NCBI RefSeq assembly: GCF_016859285.1
Contig: NC_053400.1
Coordinates: forward strand, 28,912,501-28,976,500
Direction of reading: 5' to 3'
DNA length: 64,000 nt
Source: Xiphias gladius
Lineage: Eukaryota > Chordata > Actinopteri > Istiophoriformes > Xiphiidae
Shown: positions 36,291 to 46,450 of the stretch, piece after piece
Numbering within the stretch: the stretch's first letter is position 1
Layout of the letters: the number at the start of each line of letters is the position of its first letter
Position numbers and translations under genes: made by a program
The notes under the pieces: model-generated
Seen by the model: only the letters and a program-made list of their open reading frames with translations
What the model was told of the DNA's origin: nothing
Database searches by the model: none

Positions 36291-38888
36291 ACTGGGATTA
36301 TTCGCTCTCGGTGTTGCACTGTTGGTCGGTCGCACCACCACTTTGCTCCACGCTGAAATATGTCAAGAAACTATTGTATTGAATGCCACCCATGTCACCC
36401 TCAGGTCGAAAGTTCAAAGTTGACGTCTATGAACGAATTCCTGCAAAGCTAAAGGCATTCCCGGAGCAAATGTTAACATGCTATCACACTAAACTAAGAC
36501 GGTGGACGTGGTCTCGTTGCCTGACAAATGGCTGAGATGATTGATTGATTATCAAAAGTGTTTAATTGTTTCAGCATTAGCGAATTTATTAACACAAGCT
36601 GGCAGCTCATCAGATTCGTGTCACTAAATGCTGTACGCATATAGGAATGACAGTTGCGACAGCTTTAATTACATGACTTCATCTCCTCTGTCAACATCCA
36701 GAAGGACCTCAGACCTTTTCACACTCAGACAGACTCCCCGGTCGCTGCTCCCAGTTCAGTGTGTGCACTGCTCTGCAGCCTGGACTTCAGTCCGTTCGGG
36801 TCACCGTTGTCGTTGAGCAGCGGTTTGTTTTTATCCGGCAAGCTCCCTGGAGGTTCGTGTTCTCTCCTCTCTAATTACTGCCGCAGCCAATGTGTAGATA
36901 GACATTTTATCAAGATTATAGACGAGTCTGTCGGTCCGCCTCCTCGGCTGGAGGGGGGAAACGGATGTGGTCATGGAGTGGCTGGCTTCGTGTCGGGCTA
37001 TGATGAATTCTTCCATGAGTTCAATTTTTTTTTTTTAAAGTAAGGAAAGTAGATTTTTTTTGGTTTTTTTTGAGAAGGTTACATACAGCACGGTCCCAAA
37101 CACATACTATCACCGCTCTCTTTGCGTGACTGCTGCTAAAAGCACACAGGGCTCCGAATATGTACTTTCCAGGAATCTGCAGGAGAAAACTGTTTTAATT
37201 TGGGCGGAATTTACTTGGCTGGATTGTGGTTCCCGCTGTTTGTGTGAAAGCTTGTGTATGGCGCCCTGGTTTGGCCTCTTGGATTGAATTACAACGAAGT
37301 GGTGGACTGACTGCCACTGCCATCCTTGGAGCCGACGGGAAGGATTCAGGTCCTCATAAATGGTGCTAGTCATAAACATGTCTTGCAAGCAACGAACACG
37401 TGAAAAAATGAATTGCTATCTGAAAAAAATGTGCTGATATTATTTTTTTACATCAACACAAGCGTCACTGTCTGTGACTGAAATTCCTGCCAGCAGTCAG
37501 TGCGTGCGAGTGGGTGTCATTTTAAAGGGTGATGTCCGGTTTTGTTGCATCTCCCGAACTGATGCAACATGAATTTTCTCACTGGGAAAATATTTTAACT
37601 TGAACTTAGATTTGAGTTTGGGGCAAAACTTCAGCGGCTTTGATGAATGACTTGCTCTCTGCTGTCATTGACTCGGTTTTATAAATATTAATAAGCTTCA
37701 TTTATGTGTAACCCTTTAAAAATGAGCTCTAAAATGAATTATGAAGACAGCAGCAATGAAAACATAGCAAATATAACCAAATAGCATTCCTACGTTTATT
37801 AAAACTTGGTTTTTGGGATGTTATGGTATTATGACGGCACACCACATTTCCCCAAGCACTTAATTTACAAGTCATTTAAAAAGAAAAATATGCACCATTG
37901 TGATTCCTCAATGTCCTCTGGATACAAGCAGAGGAAATGGAGGCAAGGCAACCCCCCGGACCGCTTGACGCGCAGGACAGCAGGATGTGTGGAAATGAGA
38001 CACTACCGTCTGAGCAGTTCGGCAACTCTTTCTCTAGCCGGTGTGATGAACTGCTGTGTCATGCCGCTTACCTGCTGCCTTTTGTCACTACACGGGGGGG
38101 GGGGGTGATGAGATGGGTCTTCCAGTGCGCCCAGTCTGCGACAATCAGGCAAAAACAACCTGATGAAAATAAAAACTAATTACATTTTAAAAGGGCATTA
38201 ATTCACTAGCTGGATTACTGAGACGAGTCACGGACACAGACACATCAATTAACGTGTTTACTTGTAATAAGGCCTCCATATAATAACAACATCACACTGA
38301 TGGTGCTTTTCATATCACACATAGATGAACTAGCTGTCCAAAAAGTGTCATGTAGGAAATATTACTTTCCCCTACACCACTGCCTATGACCGAACACTGG
38401 ACAGATACACAGTGGGGCTTTAGGTTTAGCCCCCGACCTTTGAACTACACCCCCCCCCGCATCCAGTTCAATACAGGTCGTGATACTTTCCAGAGATCTC
38501 ACTGAGCTTTTCTTCTTTTCGGTAACTGCTAAAACCAGTGTACGTTCCTCTGGAGTAGCTGTAATCTTTCAGTTTTCCAAATGAACAGCTCTGACTTTGA
38601 TGAAAACTGAGGAACTTTTGAGTCTGAGTTTGAGTGCAGATACTCGAACACTACGAGGACCAAAATGTTTTTCTCCTTCTACTGTAAAACATTGTGAGTG
38701 ATTTGATGAATCTTTTTTTTTTTTGCATTGAGTATGCACAAACACAAACCATTACGACTTATAATGGTTCCAAACTTCACTATTTATTACTCGCAATTAC
38801 TCAAGTGTTGAAAACATCTGGTAAAGTTATTCTCACCGCTGCAGATGTTACAGCAAATCAACAACGCAGACAACTAATATTAAGAAAA
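36291..38888. other. Intergenic DNA between fshb and the THAP-ARL14EP gene
   Basis: No gene recognised. A 9-bp perfect stem (TGTTGCATC at 37543-37551 and GATGCAACA at 37561-37569) and several homopolymer runs are the only visible structures. Confidence 0.5.
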
Positions 38889-39213
38889 CTTTATTAACAC
38901 GTTGTCACAAAAAAAACAGTTTTTTACTGGAAAACACAGCAGAAAAGAGTTTAAAGAAAACAGGACCAACAATATGCACATCAAACGTTCAGGAGAATAC
39001 TTACAGCGCATTGTCCTGCATACTTTTCTACCACGGGCAGTAGCTTTGCAAAACCTGGTATGAGTTAATATTTGTGGAAGATTCCTTTAACCACCATCAC
39101 AGTCTTGAATGGTCCACCCGCCTGACTTGGAGCTGAATTCAGGGAGAGAGCTCGATTACCAGAAGCCCCCTGGTTCCATCCTTGAGCATTCAAAGCCTAA
39201 GAGTCCCCGCTAA
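38889..39213 (-). terminator. 3'UTR and polyadenylation signal of the THAP-ARL14EP gene
   Basis: On the minus strand AATAAA (plus-strand TTTATT, 38890-38895) lies about 320 nt beyond the stop codon. No stronger signal is seen closer to the stop. Confidence 0.6.
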
Positions 39214-39442
39214 CTAAATAGCAAACTTGTTCCGGATGATCTCGCCACCTTCCACCTCCACCTGCTCGTACAGCCACTTCCTGTCGCAGCGGCACTCGAC
39301 CCCACACTTGCGTGAGCAACACTCGGGGCAGGGATAGAAGCAGCCCATACAATCGACATCCAGACAGTCGCACATGTCGTTGCCGTTGGAGAGCAGGCGA
39401 CCTTTGCTGTCGTACACTCTGCTTTTGGCTCCCACTGTCTGC
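39214..39442 (-). CDS. arl14ep: THAP-ARL14EP exon 5 (ARL14EP C-terminal domain)
   Basis: The acceptor 'tttttcctctggatcacgcag' precedes 39442. The exon encodes [17 protein letters not shown], the ten-cysteine cluster (residues 170-198), [20 protein letters not shown] and a stop at 39214-39216. The cysteine spacing agrees with mammalian ARL14EP. Confidence 0.93.
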
Positions 39443-42400
39443 CTGCGTGATCCAGAGGAAAAAAAACTGATATCAATGTGTAATCATTTCACTCTGATTT
39501 TGTTTTCATGAAGCATTTTCTCCTCAGTGGAGTTCTTTCATCACTCTATCACTTTCATTTATGTCTGACATTACGAGAATGTAAAATGATCATAGCTGAG
39601 TATAAACCATCTCTGTATAAATCTACACCCAGTTGTTGGCATCTACCAAGGTCTGGCAATGACAATTAATATCATGAAGTGCTCAGTGAGGAAGGGTAAA
39701 AACCTGGGGACAGTTTTGTCTTTATTATGAAACAATGGTCCAATCTAGTTACAGACTTGAAAAGTCTAATTAAACAGTGCGGACCCTAAAGGAAAACCTC
39801 TGAAAGCACTTACAGGATCCTCACATGATAACATAATGTCCTTACTGCTAGAATGATTTTCTTTTTGACAAATATCATAACTATTTCCTAACTATTGCCA
39901 GCCTTACGAATGCGAGTGTCCTTGACTGAGTGATGAAGTTACACCATTGGCTGGCCGGCCGAGTGTTGGAGTTTGCCAATTGCCTGTTGCAATTCCTGAG
40001 CAAATTGGCTGTTGCTCAGGAATTGGCCTGAACAGTTTCAATTACGTCATCAGGGGGTCGTTTACTGGCAGTGTTGGCAACTTAGTGGCTTTGTCGCTAG
40101 ATTTACCAACTTTTCAGTCCTCTTCAGTGACTTTTTTTCAAAAAAAGCACCTAGCAACAAATCTAGCAACTGTTTTGGACAAACCTTAGCTACTTACCGT
40201 AGAACAGTCACCGGTATTGAACAGTATTTGTCCATTATTGGCGTAAGAAAAGAGAAATACCGTACACCACCAAACACGTAATTAGCCTAGAAAATTCTCC
40301 TTCAATCCCACACAAACCTAACTCGAGCCTAAGTGAAACAGCAGCAGGTTTATCTGTGACGGGCTACATGGTGAAAAGAGCTCGGTGTTTCTTAGCACAA
40401 TCAGATCCTGCGAGAACAAAAGAAACACCCACACGGTGTCTCACCTGTCACACAGCTGTTTTCCTCCACGGGAGCCTCGTCCACCCTGTAACAAAATAAA
40501 TAAGCATTTCTGATACTGAAGTAAATTTTCCCCACAATAGGTTGTGTATAGTTAGTCATAACAAGAAAACAATGCAAGTTGTAGTTTAATGCTCTTACGA
40601 CAGCATTTCAAATGACGCTCTGATTGGCTCCAGTGTTGCCACTGACAATAACAATTTTAATATCTTACTATTACATTTAAATAAACTAGGCTCTACCAGA
40701 TTCAACTTTTTAAACTTGTAAAAATCATAACAATCTGATCATTTATACATTTATATTTTTGTCTGATATATAAAAAAATAATGAATATTGCAACTCTCAG
40801 CATCCTTGCATAAACTCCAATTATATCACTGATTACTTTTTTTTTTGGTGCATTGAAATAAACTCCGTGTCAGAAAAAATCATTCTGACTGTTTTTAAGT
40901 CGCAAGGATCGAGGTGAAAGGCACTGAGAAACAAGTGCTACTGAAATCCCAGAAAATTTACTTGGCAAACTTTACTTTCTTAAACGATAACATCAGGTTG
41001 TGGTTTTTACTGTTCTCATTGTGCTAGAGTAAAGCTATCTGCTAGAACTCCAATGTGAGCTACACGCAGTTAATGAGTCTGCAGTATAATTTGTCCTTTT
41101 GCCTTAATCTTGATGTTATTTGTGCAGCCTCCGACGTTTTGTTGTGTTTGCGTAACAATCATGACACTAGGGGAAGTTAGGGATTGCAGGTGTTTTTGCA
41201 AGTTTTTGCTACATTTGCTACTTAACACGTAAAGTATCCTTCAGAAAAAAGTCCGTAATGTATGTGCCATTTAGAGTAAATGAGCTGTCACATTCAAAAC
41301 ACTGGCTTGATACTTTGAAAGGTAAACACATTATGTGCCCACAGTGCAGACGGCAGTAACAGAATGCTCACCCTCAGTCCTCCTCTTTTGTCTCTGCGTA
41401 GACTGGCGACTTCTCTCGCTCTGTCTCTGTCCGCCTGTGTTCCCATTTGATTTGGGATGTTTGCCTCCTTTGGCATCACTCCTCTTTTACGAAGTTCAAT
41501 CTGTGGAATTTTCACAGTTATCTCACGGACAGACTTGTTTTGAAAACAACTCGTTGCTAGAGAAGAATAGTCTATATAATGTTGCGAGCCCGCACCTTTG
41601 ATGAATCCTGCCCTTGGCTGAAAATGGTGGGCACTGCGTCCTCCCTCAGAAACTGTTTGCCATTGTAGTCCCTGAAGCAGTCGGTCCTGAAGTGCTCCGA
41701 GCAGAGGCAGGTGTTGGCAGTTGGGATGAAGTTTTTCATCCCCAGGCTGTGCACCCATTTGCTGGCAAGTTGAGGCTTGCTGAGTGGGAACCTGATACAC
41801 GGGAGAGGGAGGAGACGGTTTCACACCGGGCTGCATGATGCCTGATTTCAACCACCACACCTGTTAGGATAATGACTAACAGCCTGATGGACAGTCATGG
41901 GGGAGGGGAATCATGATTTATCAGATACATAAAGCATATTTATTGGTTGTCTTAACACCAGGCCAAGATGCTTTCCAAATCTGTAAATGACGCAGCCTTT
42001 TTTTATATGTTGGATATACTCAAGTGGGCCTATGCAACTGTCTGAAGCATCAACCAGAACACAAAATTTGATGCATTAACATTTTATCTAGACGACATGT
42101 TTTCATAACTCATCAGCAACTGACACGTTAAAGGGTGTAAAGTGTTGCTGAGTTTTTGTTGAGTCACCTCCCATTTCCTCCAAAAGCTTTGCCAGCAATT
42201 TTCATATCTTTTATTACTTGTTTATGTTCTACTTGTTTATTATTGCCTACCATTATTTTCCTTCAGTCTCTAATTGAACGCCATGAGTTGGACATCTTTT
42301 TGATTTTGATTTTGTCTGAGAAAAGCTCTTTGTAACCATGTAAATAAAGTAAACCTGACTATAACATTTGATGTGTGCCTACCTTGGCAGCAGACCTGCT

Positions 42401-43732
42401 ACAGTTCAACTGGCTGACTGACAGGCGTTCTGACGTGACTCTGTTCACATTATCAGGCTAGTTTAAAAAAAAAAAAAAAGATTTAATACAGTTGTCAAAT
42501 CTATTATATCAGGATAAACCATCCATCTCAATTTCAAGAGGGTCAGTAAAAAGTGCTGTAACAGGTAATGTTTAGATGTATTATTGTATTTTTACTCCAA
42601 CTTTGTGTTTTCTTAAATAAATTAAAATTGTTCATTGATGGTAAAGCTGTGTGCTGATACAGCCGTGTGCAAAAGTTTGGGCAAATTACATATTTGGTTG
42701 ATTTGAAGTGAAAAGAAAGAAACCGCCCAACTAAGGCAGTACTTAGTGACCCCCCCTTCGGATATCACAGCTTGAGGACACTCTTTGTAGCAGCTAAGAG
42801 TCTTTCAAGTCTTGATTTAGGAATTTTCCTTCTTTGCTGATTACTTCAAGTTCTCAGAAGTTTTTAGACGGTCTTTCTCACACACACACACACACACACA
42901 CAGCATGTTTAAGATCCACCCACAGATTTTTCAGTGGTGTTCAGGTCGGGGGACTGTAAGGGCTGCTCCAAAAGCCTCATCTTGTGCTTTCTTGAAGTAG
43001 TCCACGGTGGATTTTGAGATCTGCTTTGGATCATTGTCCTTGTGGTAGCCAGCCTCTTTCCACTGTCAGTTTCTCGACTCTCTGCGGGACATTTGCATCC
43101 AGAATTTGCTGATATTTAGCGGGAAGCCATTCTTCCCTCTATCTGTGAACTGCTTCCTGTGCCACTTGGCTGCCACACAACCCCCAAGGACTAAGTACTG
43201 TCTGGCATGTGCCCGCAGTGTTGCACATGCCACAAGTACAGTTTGATTTTTCACTATTTTCCAAGTTAATTCAATTAAAAGTAACAGCGCATGAGCAACT
43301 GAAGAGAGACTCATTTAAAAAAAAAAGAAAGAAACGTCTGCTGCAGGAGTTTTTGCTTCTTGTTACCTCAAAAATCAATCAAATCAGCCAAATGACAAAC
43401 TGCCACTTAAAGAGGCAAATGCTTGAGGTTTACATGTAACTACGAGGACGTGCGGTAACGTTGGCTCTGATACGGACGCGTTTATTTGGGCAGCCTTTGA
43501 TTTAACGTTAAAACGTGCCGTGGTCAAGGGGAGATGTCGTCTATTAAAGTAGTTTTTAAACCAAAGTCGTTCATGTCTGTTTCTATGTCGTACCTTATCA
43601 AATTAACGTTAAAGCCAACGCGAAACGTCGGCGTTTCTCCGCTCAACCGGTGAAAACTTACCTGTAAAATCGTATTTCCGACCCTTTTACAAATTTATTG
43701 TTGCACCCTATTGCCGCACAAATAACGGGCAT
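39214..43732 (-). CDS. arl14ep: THAP domain-ARL14EP C-terminal domain protein, 221 aa (5 coding exons)
   Basis: Coding exons, 5' to 3' on the minus strand, are 43662-43732, 41596-41791, 41372-41500, 40445-40485 and 39214-39442 (666 nt in frame, including stop). Residues 1-81 form a complete THAP zinc finger: C5, C10, C54 and H57, plus P26, W36, F58 and the AVPTIF box at 76-81, all at THAP1 numbering. Residues 90-132 are basic and charged with no known fold. Residues 150-221 match the C-terminus of mammalian ARL14EP (ARF7 effector), with the [18 protein letters not shown] cluster and CDRKWLYEQ. Mammalian ARL14EP was described as an ARL14/ARF7 effector and its domain as a partner of SETDB1-type histone methyltransferases. 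Its roughly 260-residue form has an unrelated N-terminus. A sequence-specific chromatin-recruiting role is my inference. The symbol rests on the C-terminal domain and on the position next to fshb. The start of exon 3 is the least certain junction. Confidence 0.85.
39990..40025. repeat. Perfect 14-bp inverted repeat (hairpin)
   Basis: CAATTCCTGAGCAA at 39990-40003 is exactly complementary in reverse to TTGCTCAGGAATTG at 40012-40025, with an 8-nt loop. It is in intron 4 of the THAP-ARL14EP gene, just upstream of a dispersed repeat. It may be the remnant of a transposon end or a chance structure. Confidence 0.75.
40060..40280. repeat. Dispersed fish repeat ('gctagatttaccaactttt')
   Basis: The text 'tggcaacttagtggctttgtcgctagatttaccaactttt' followed by 'ctttttttcaaaaaaagcacctagcaacaaatctagcaactgtttt' contains inverted sub-repeats ('gctagattt' and 'aaatctagc'). 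I recognise the wording as a common teleost repeat. It lies in intron 4 of the THAP-ARL14EP gene. Class unknown. Confidence 0.5.
40445..40485 (-). CDS. arl14ep: THAP-ARL14EP exon 4 (41 nt)
   Basis: A short exon with a strong acceptor ('tttattttgttacag') and a strong donor ('gacag/gtgaga'). It encodes [13 protein letters not shown] and keeps the frame into exon 5. The reading depends on the phase fitting both sides, which it does. Confidence 0.75.
41372..41500 (-). CDS. arl14ep: THAP-ARL14EP exon 3 (charged linker)
   Basis: Forty-three codons in phase 0 at both ends, encoding [18 protein letters not shown] and a basic stretch ending DKRGGLR. The donor 'ctgagg/gtgagc' is good. The acceptor 'gtgaaaattccacag' is pyrimidine-poor. 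A better-looking acceptor 'cttctctag' about 55 bp upstream would break the frame. The 5' edge is therefore provisional. Confidence 0.65.
41596..41791 (-). CDS. arl14ep: THAP-ARL14EP exon 2 (rest of THAP finger)
   Basis: The acceptor 'cgtgtatcag' completes the split Arg24 codon. The exon encodes [12 protein letters not shown] through CLCSEHF to [14 protein letters not shown]. It ends 'tcaaag/gtgcgg' in phase 0. Confidence 0.9.
42655..43215 (-). mobile_element. Decayed Tc1/mariner-like transposon fragment
   Basis: Minus-strand translation of about 42960-43060 reads [20 protein letters not shown] and then YFKKAQDE. This resembles the DNDPKHTSK...WFKKA segment around the second catalytic Asp of Tc1-like transposases. 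Stops and frameshifts interrupt it on both sides. The text at 42661-42690 ('gtgtgcaaaagtttgggcaaatta') is like the terminal sequence of a common fish/amphibian element. A (CA)n tract at 42879-42902 lies inside it. The copy is in intron 1 of the THAP-ARL14EP gene and cannot encode an active transposase. Confidence 0.65.
42879..42902. repeat. (CA)n microsatellite
   Basis: An uninterrupted CA tract inside the decayed transposon fragment is seen directly. Confidence 0.9.
43662..43732 (-). CDS. arl14ep: THAP-ARL14EP exon 1 (start of THAP finger)
   Basis: Encodes [20 protein letters not shown] and three further residues, including the first two zinc ligands C5 and C10. It ends in the strong donor 'tttacag/gtaagt'. 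The start Met immediately precedes the THAP fold, as in THAP1-type proteins. Confidence 0.9.
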
Positions 43733-44110
43733 GGTGTCCTTTTTTGCCGAACCTACGCGATAATGCAGAAAATAGTGCTGAAAACGCGCAGGAAAACAAA
43801 ACCCAAAAAAAAAAGAACAAACACCAGTGGTTTGTGATTGTTTTCCCCCCCTCGGCTTCTTCCTCGTTGGAGATCGGATGCGTATCCGCTTCAACTTCCT
43901 GTTTCGCCTTGGAAGCGTCTGCCCTCTAGCGGCGGCTCGGACATGCACTTAGAAATTCACAGTGCAGGAGACGCGATCCTCTCCTCGCCGCCACAGACGA
44001 GGAGACGTGCAGTGTCCGTGAACAACTGCGGACTTTACGAGTCCGTAAAGTAGCATTATATAGATTTCCCACTCACCTAGATGCGTCGGCGCTCATACTG
44101 CACTTCTGAG
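43733..44110 (-). promoter_or_regulatory. 5' region of the THAP-ARL14EP gene
   Basis: CpG-enriched sequence just upstream of the start codon. On the minus strand a strong donor 'catctag/gtgagt' lies at 44076-44077. A candidate acceptor 'gcgttttcag' lies near 43785, suggesting an untranslated first exon around 44077-44110 and a short 5'UTR intron. This is inferred from splice-like motifs only. Confidence 0.35.
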
Positions 44111-44399
44111 GGGGCAAATGTGTTTTTATTTTTTATTTTATTTTTTATTTTTTTTTACACTCCCCTACATGTATTTCACAGCTGTAGTCCCGAGTCACCG
44201 AACACTCAAATATTTTACGTACAAAACATTATCTTAGATAATGTCATTTATACATTCTTATGGATTAAGCCACCCAGACTTTGACAGACAGTTAAAATTA
44301 GCCCTACCGCCACAAAATACAGCTTTATAATGCTGGTTATACATTAATGCATCAGTAATAATCATCCAGGCATATATCACATATAATAATACTAACATG
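44111..44399. other. Intergenic AT-rich DNA
   Basis: A T/A-rich stretch (44124-44158) and otherwise ordinary sequence. Nothing recognised. Confidence 0.5.
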
Positions 44400-44605
44400 G
44401 GCCATTTTGTCTATATAATTATTACTTTTTCTTCTCTTTTATTGGAGTACATTTTGCTGATAATACTTTTTAATTTTAAATACACGAGTTTTACTCGTAA
44501 TCGAATGTTTCCACATTGTGGTATTGCCAAGCTTTTACTTACTACACTTTTACACTTTTTACTCAGTGCGATCCGAATACTTCTTCCATCACTGCTTTTT
44601 GTGTG
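44400..44605 (-). repeat. Dispersed fish repeat B, truncated inverted copy
   Basis: It carries 'ttggagtacattttgctgataatactttt', 'tttacttactacacttttac' and ends 'gaatacttcttccatcactgc', which is the reverse complement of the 'gcagtgatggaagaagtattc' end of this family. It lacks the 'ctcaagtactgtacttaag' end seen at 28336. Confidence 0.6.
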
Positions 44606-45715
44606 AATGTGACACCAGTTGGTTTTATACGTGTGCCCAATAATTCCTCAGTACACGAACGTGTGGGGGTCTGTTAGATGATGAAATACGCCGTTTTAAT
44701 GACCTTTTTTCCAACCCAGCCGATCCCTCCATGGGTTCACACAGCAGATTTCCAACGGTGTTGTTTGCACTGGGTTTTCGGGTTTAATTTCAGGGGTTTA
44801 TTCAGATGGATTGTTCAGCGGGGCAGCTGTCAGTTTAAGGGTCTTGACTTTGGGACTTTGTTGCCCCGGCCTGGACCTGCCAGGAGCACAGTAACGGTGA
44901 TACAGTCCCTCCTCTTTCTGTGAAATGCACAGACGCGAAACCCCATGCGGCCCCCACATTCAACACTGCTGTCTGCTTTATCAATGGCCCGACACGCAAG
45001 ACTGGACCTTGGCGACTACGCCAGGCCCCCGGGGTCACTGCGCATCAGTTGGTTTCTGGTAATTTTGTCAATTGGGAATTAATGAAATTTGCAAAACTAA
45101 TGTACAACATCAACTTAAGACACATTTTGCAATATGACCTAAATATCGTGATCACATCTGGTAGAGCGTCCAGCGTCCAGTTATTTTCGTTTATACTGTG
45201 CTCAAATGGTGCTTATTCCTGAATCAGTTATCACAACTGACACACAGAAACCTTGGGAACAGTTAACATTATCCCAGCATTGGAGTACTTTTAGTTTTTT
45301 GGAGGGGGGGTACACATTTCACAGAGGGCAAGGTGGGGGGTCAAAGGGGGCCCCAATAGCAGAATAATCGGACCACGGCAACATACAACCGGTGATTTGT
45401 TTTGCCACTTCTTTGTAATATTCAAGGCTGGATTACCAAAGGGGGCAACTGCCCAAAAAGCCAGATTTACTGCATATTATTTGGGTCTGCATAATTTGAT
45501 CAGTTGCACATTTATCAGAAATTAGTACCACTGAAGTACAATATTAACTCAGTCCTTCTGTGTTGAATAGGGACTCTGTGTCAATATCCAGTTTTGAGTT
45601 GTGCTCATTTGTTTTAAAGTGTTTTGTCTCATTGCTTCCATTACCATTTTTTTTTCTGTGTCACGTAATTAACACACAGAAGACCTGGGACGAGGTCGTA
45701 TTATTCCATCATAGA
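44606..45715. other. Intergenic DNA
   Basis: No gene or clear repeat recognised. It is slightly GC-richer at 44860-45040, with short open frames on both strands that resemble no family. Confidence 0.5.
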
Positions 45716-46065
45716 AGCACCGTACGGCTGCGACCAACAATTATTTTCATTATCAACACTTCTGACGGTTATTTTTGCTTAATAATCAATTGTTTGAATA
45801 AAACGTCAGAAAAATGGTGAACAAGGCCCAACCTTATTCCCCGAAACCCAAGTTAACATTAGTCAACTTGCTTTGTTTTGTCAAAAAAACAAAAACAAAA
45901 AACAAAACAAATATTAACGTTCAAGAATCTTGTACCAATTAATTTTTCTGTATTTTTGCTTAAAAAATTACTTAAAAAAATTATTCGAAATCGTTGCCAA
46001 TCACTTTTTTGTCAGTGCAACTCAACGATGAATCAATCGATCATTTCAACTGTAGAGCACTGGTA
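45716..46065 (+). repeat. Dispersed fish repeat A, near full-length copy
   Basis: It begins 'cgtacggctgcgaccaacaattattttcattatcaac' and continues 'gtcagaaaaatggtgaacaa', 'ccccgaaacccaagttaac' and 'ttgctttgttttgtc'. It ends 'gatgaatcaatcgatcatttcaactgtagagc'. The ends are roughly inverse of each other (GGCTGC... and ...CTGTAGAGC). Several A-rich insertions are present. Confidence 0.65.
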
Positions 46066-46139
46066 AAGTTAAATCATATTTTGTATCTGGAAAAACCTTT
46101 GCAAATTTGCATACAGGTAAGCTGACTCTGGTTTCTGGT

Positions 46140-46450
46140 GGTTCTCAGCGTACTTACAGTACCAGTAAACATCTCCGCTTGCGAACTCGCCGGGTCTTGA
46201 CGCGCTCCGGCTGCCTGTAGGACAAAACACGGGGCACAAAACCCCCGGCTTCCCCCCCCTCGTTTCCTGCTGCAGCAGCCGCCGCAGCCTGAGCGACCCG
46301 TGGCCGCTGGATCACATGATAGAAGTACGCTGGTTGGCCTAGCGGGGTAACATGCTAGCGTCGGTTGTCAAAGCCGCTGTCAGCAGCCCCGGACGGACGG
46401 AGTAGCCAGCCCCGACTAATAAGTGGTGGAAACTCGCGAAGTCTCTGGCA
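46140..46450. promoter_or_regulatory. CpG-rich candidate promoter, possibly bidirectional
   Basis: A local CpG-dense patch lies between AT-rich flanks, about 2.4 kb upstream of the THAP-ARL14EP start (minus) and 5.6 kb upstream of the nr1h3 start codon (plus). A minus-strand splice-donor-like sequence 'ggtact/gtaagt' lies at about 46150-46157. No TATA box is seen, as is usual for CpG promoters. Which gene it serves is not determined. Confidence 0.35.

Noticed and set aside
41294-41860. A 188-codon minus-strand open frame across the THAP exon
   Set aside because: In the THAP exon (41596-41791) it runs in the wrong frame. Only its downstream third, which coincides with exon 3, is kept as coding after splicing.
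39214-43732. Reading the THAP gene as a P-element-type transposase
   Set aside because: There is no transposase catalytic domain after the THAP finger, and the introns and ARL14EP domain show a host gene.
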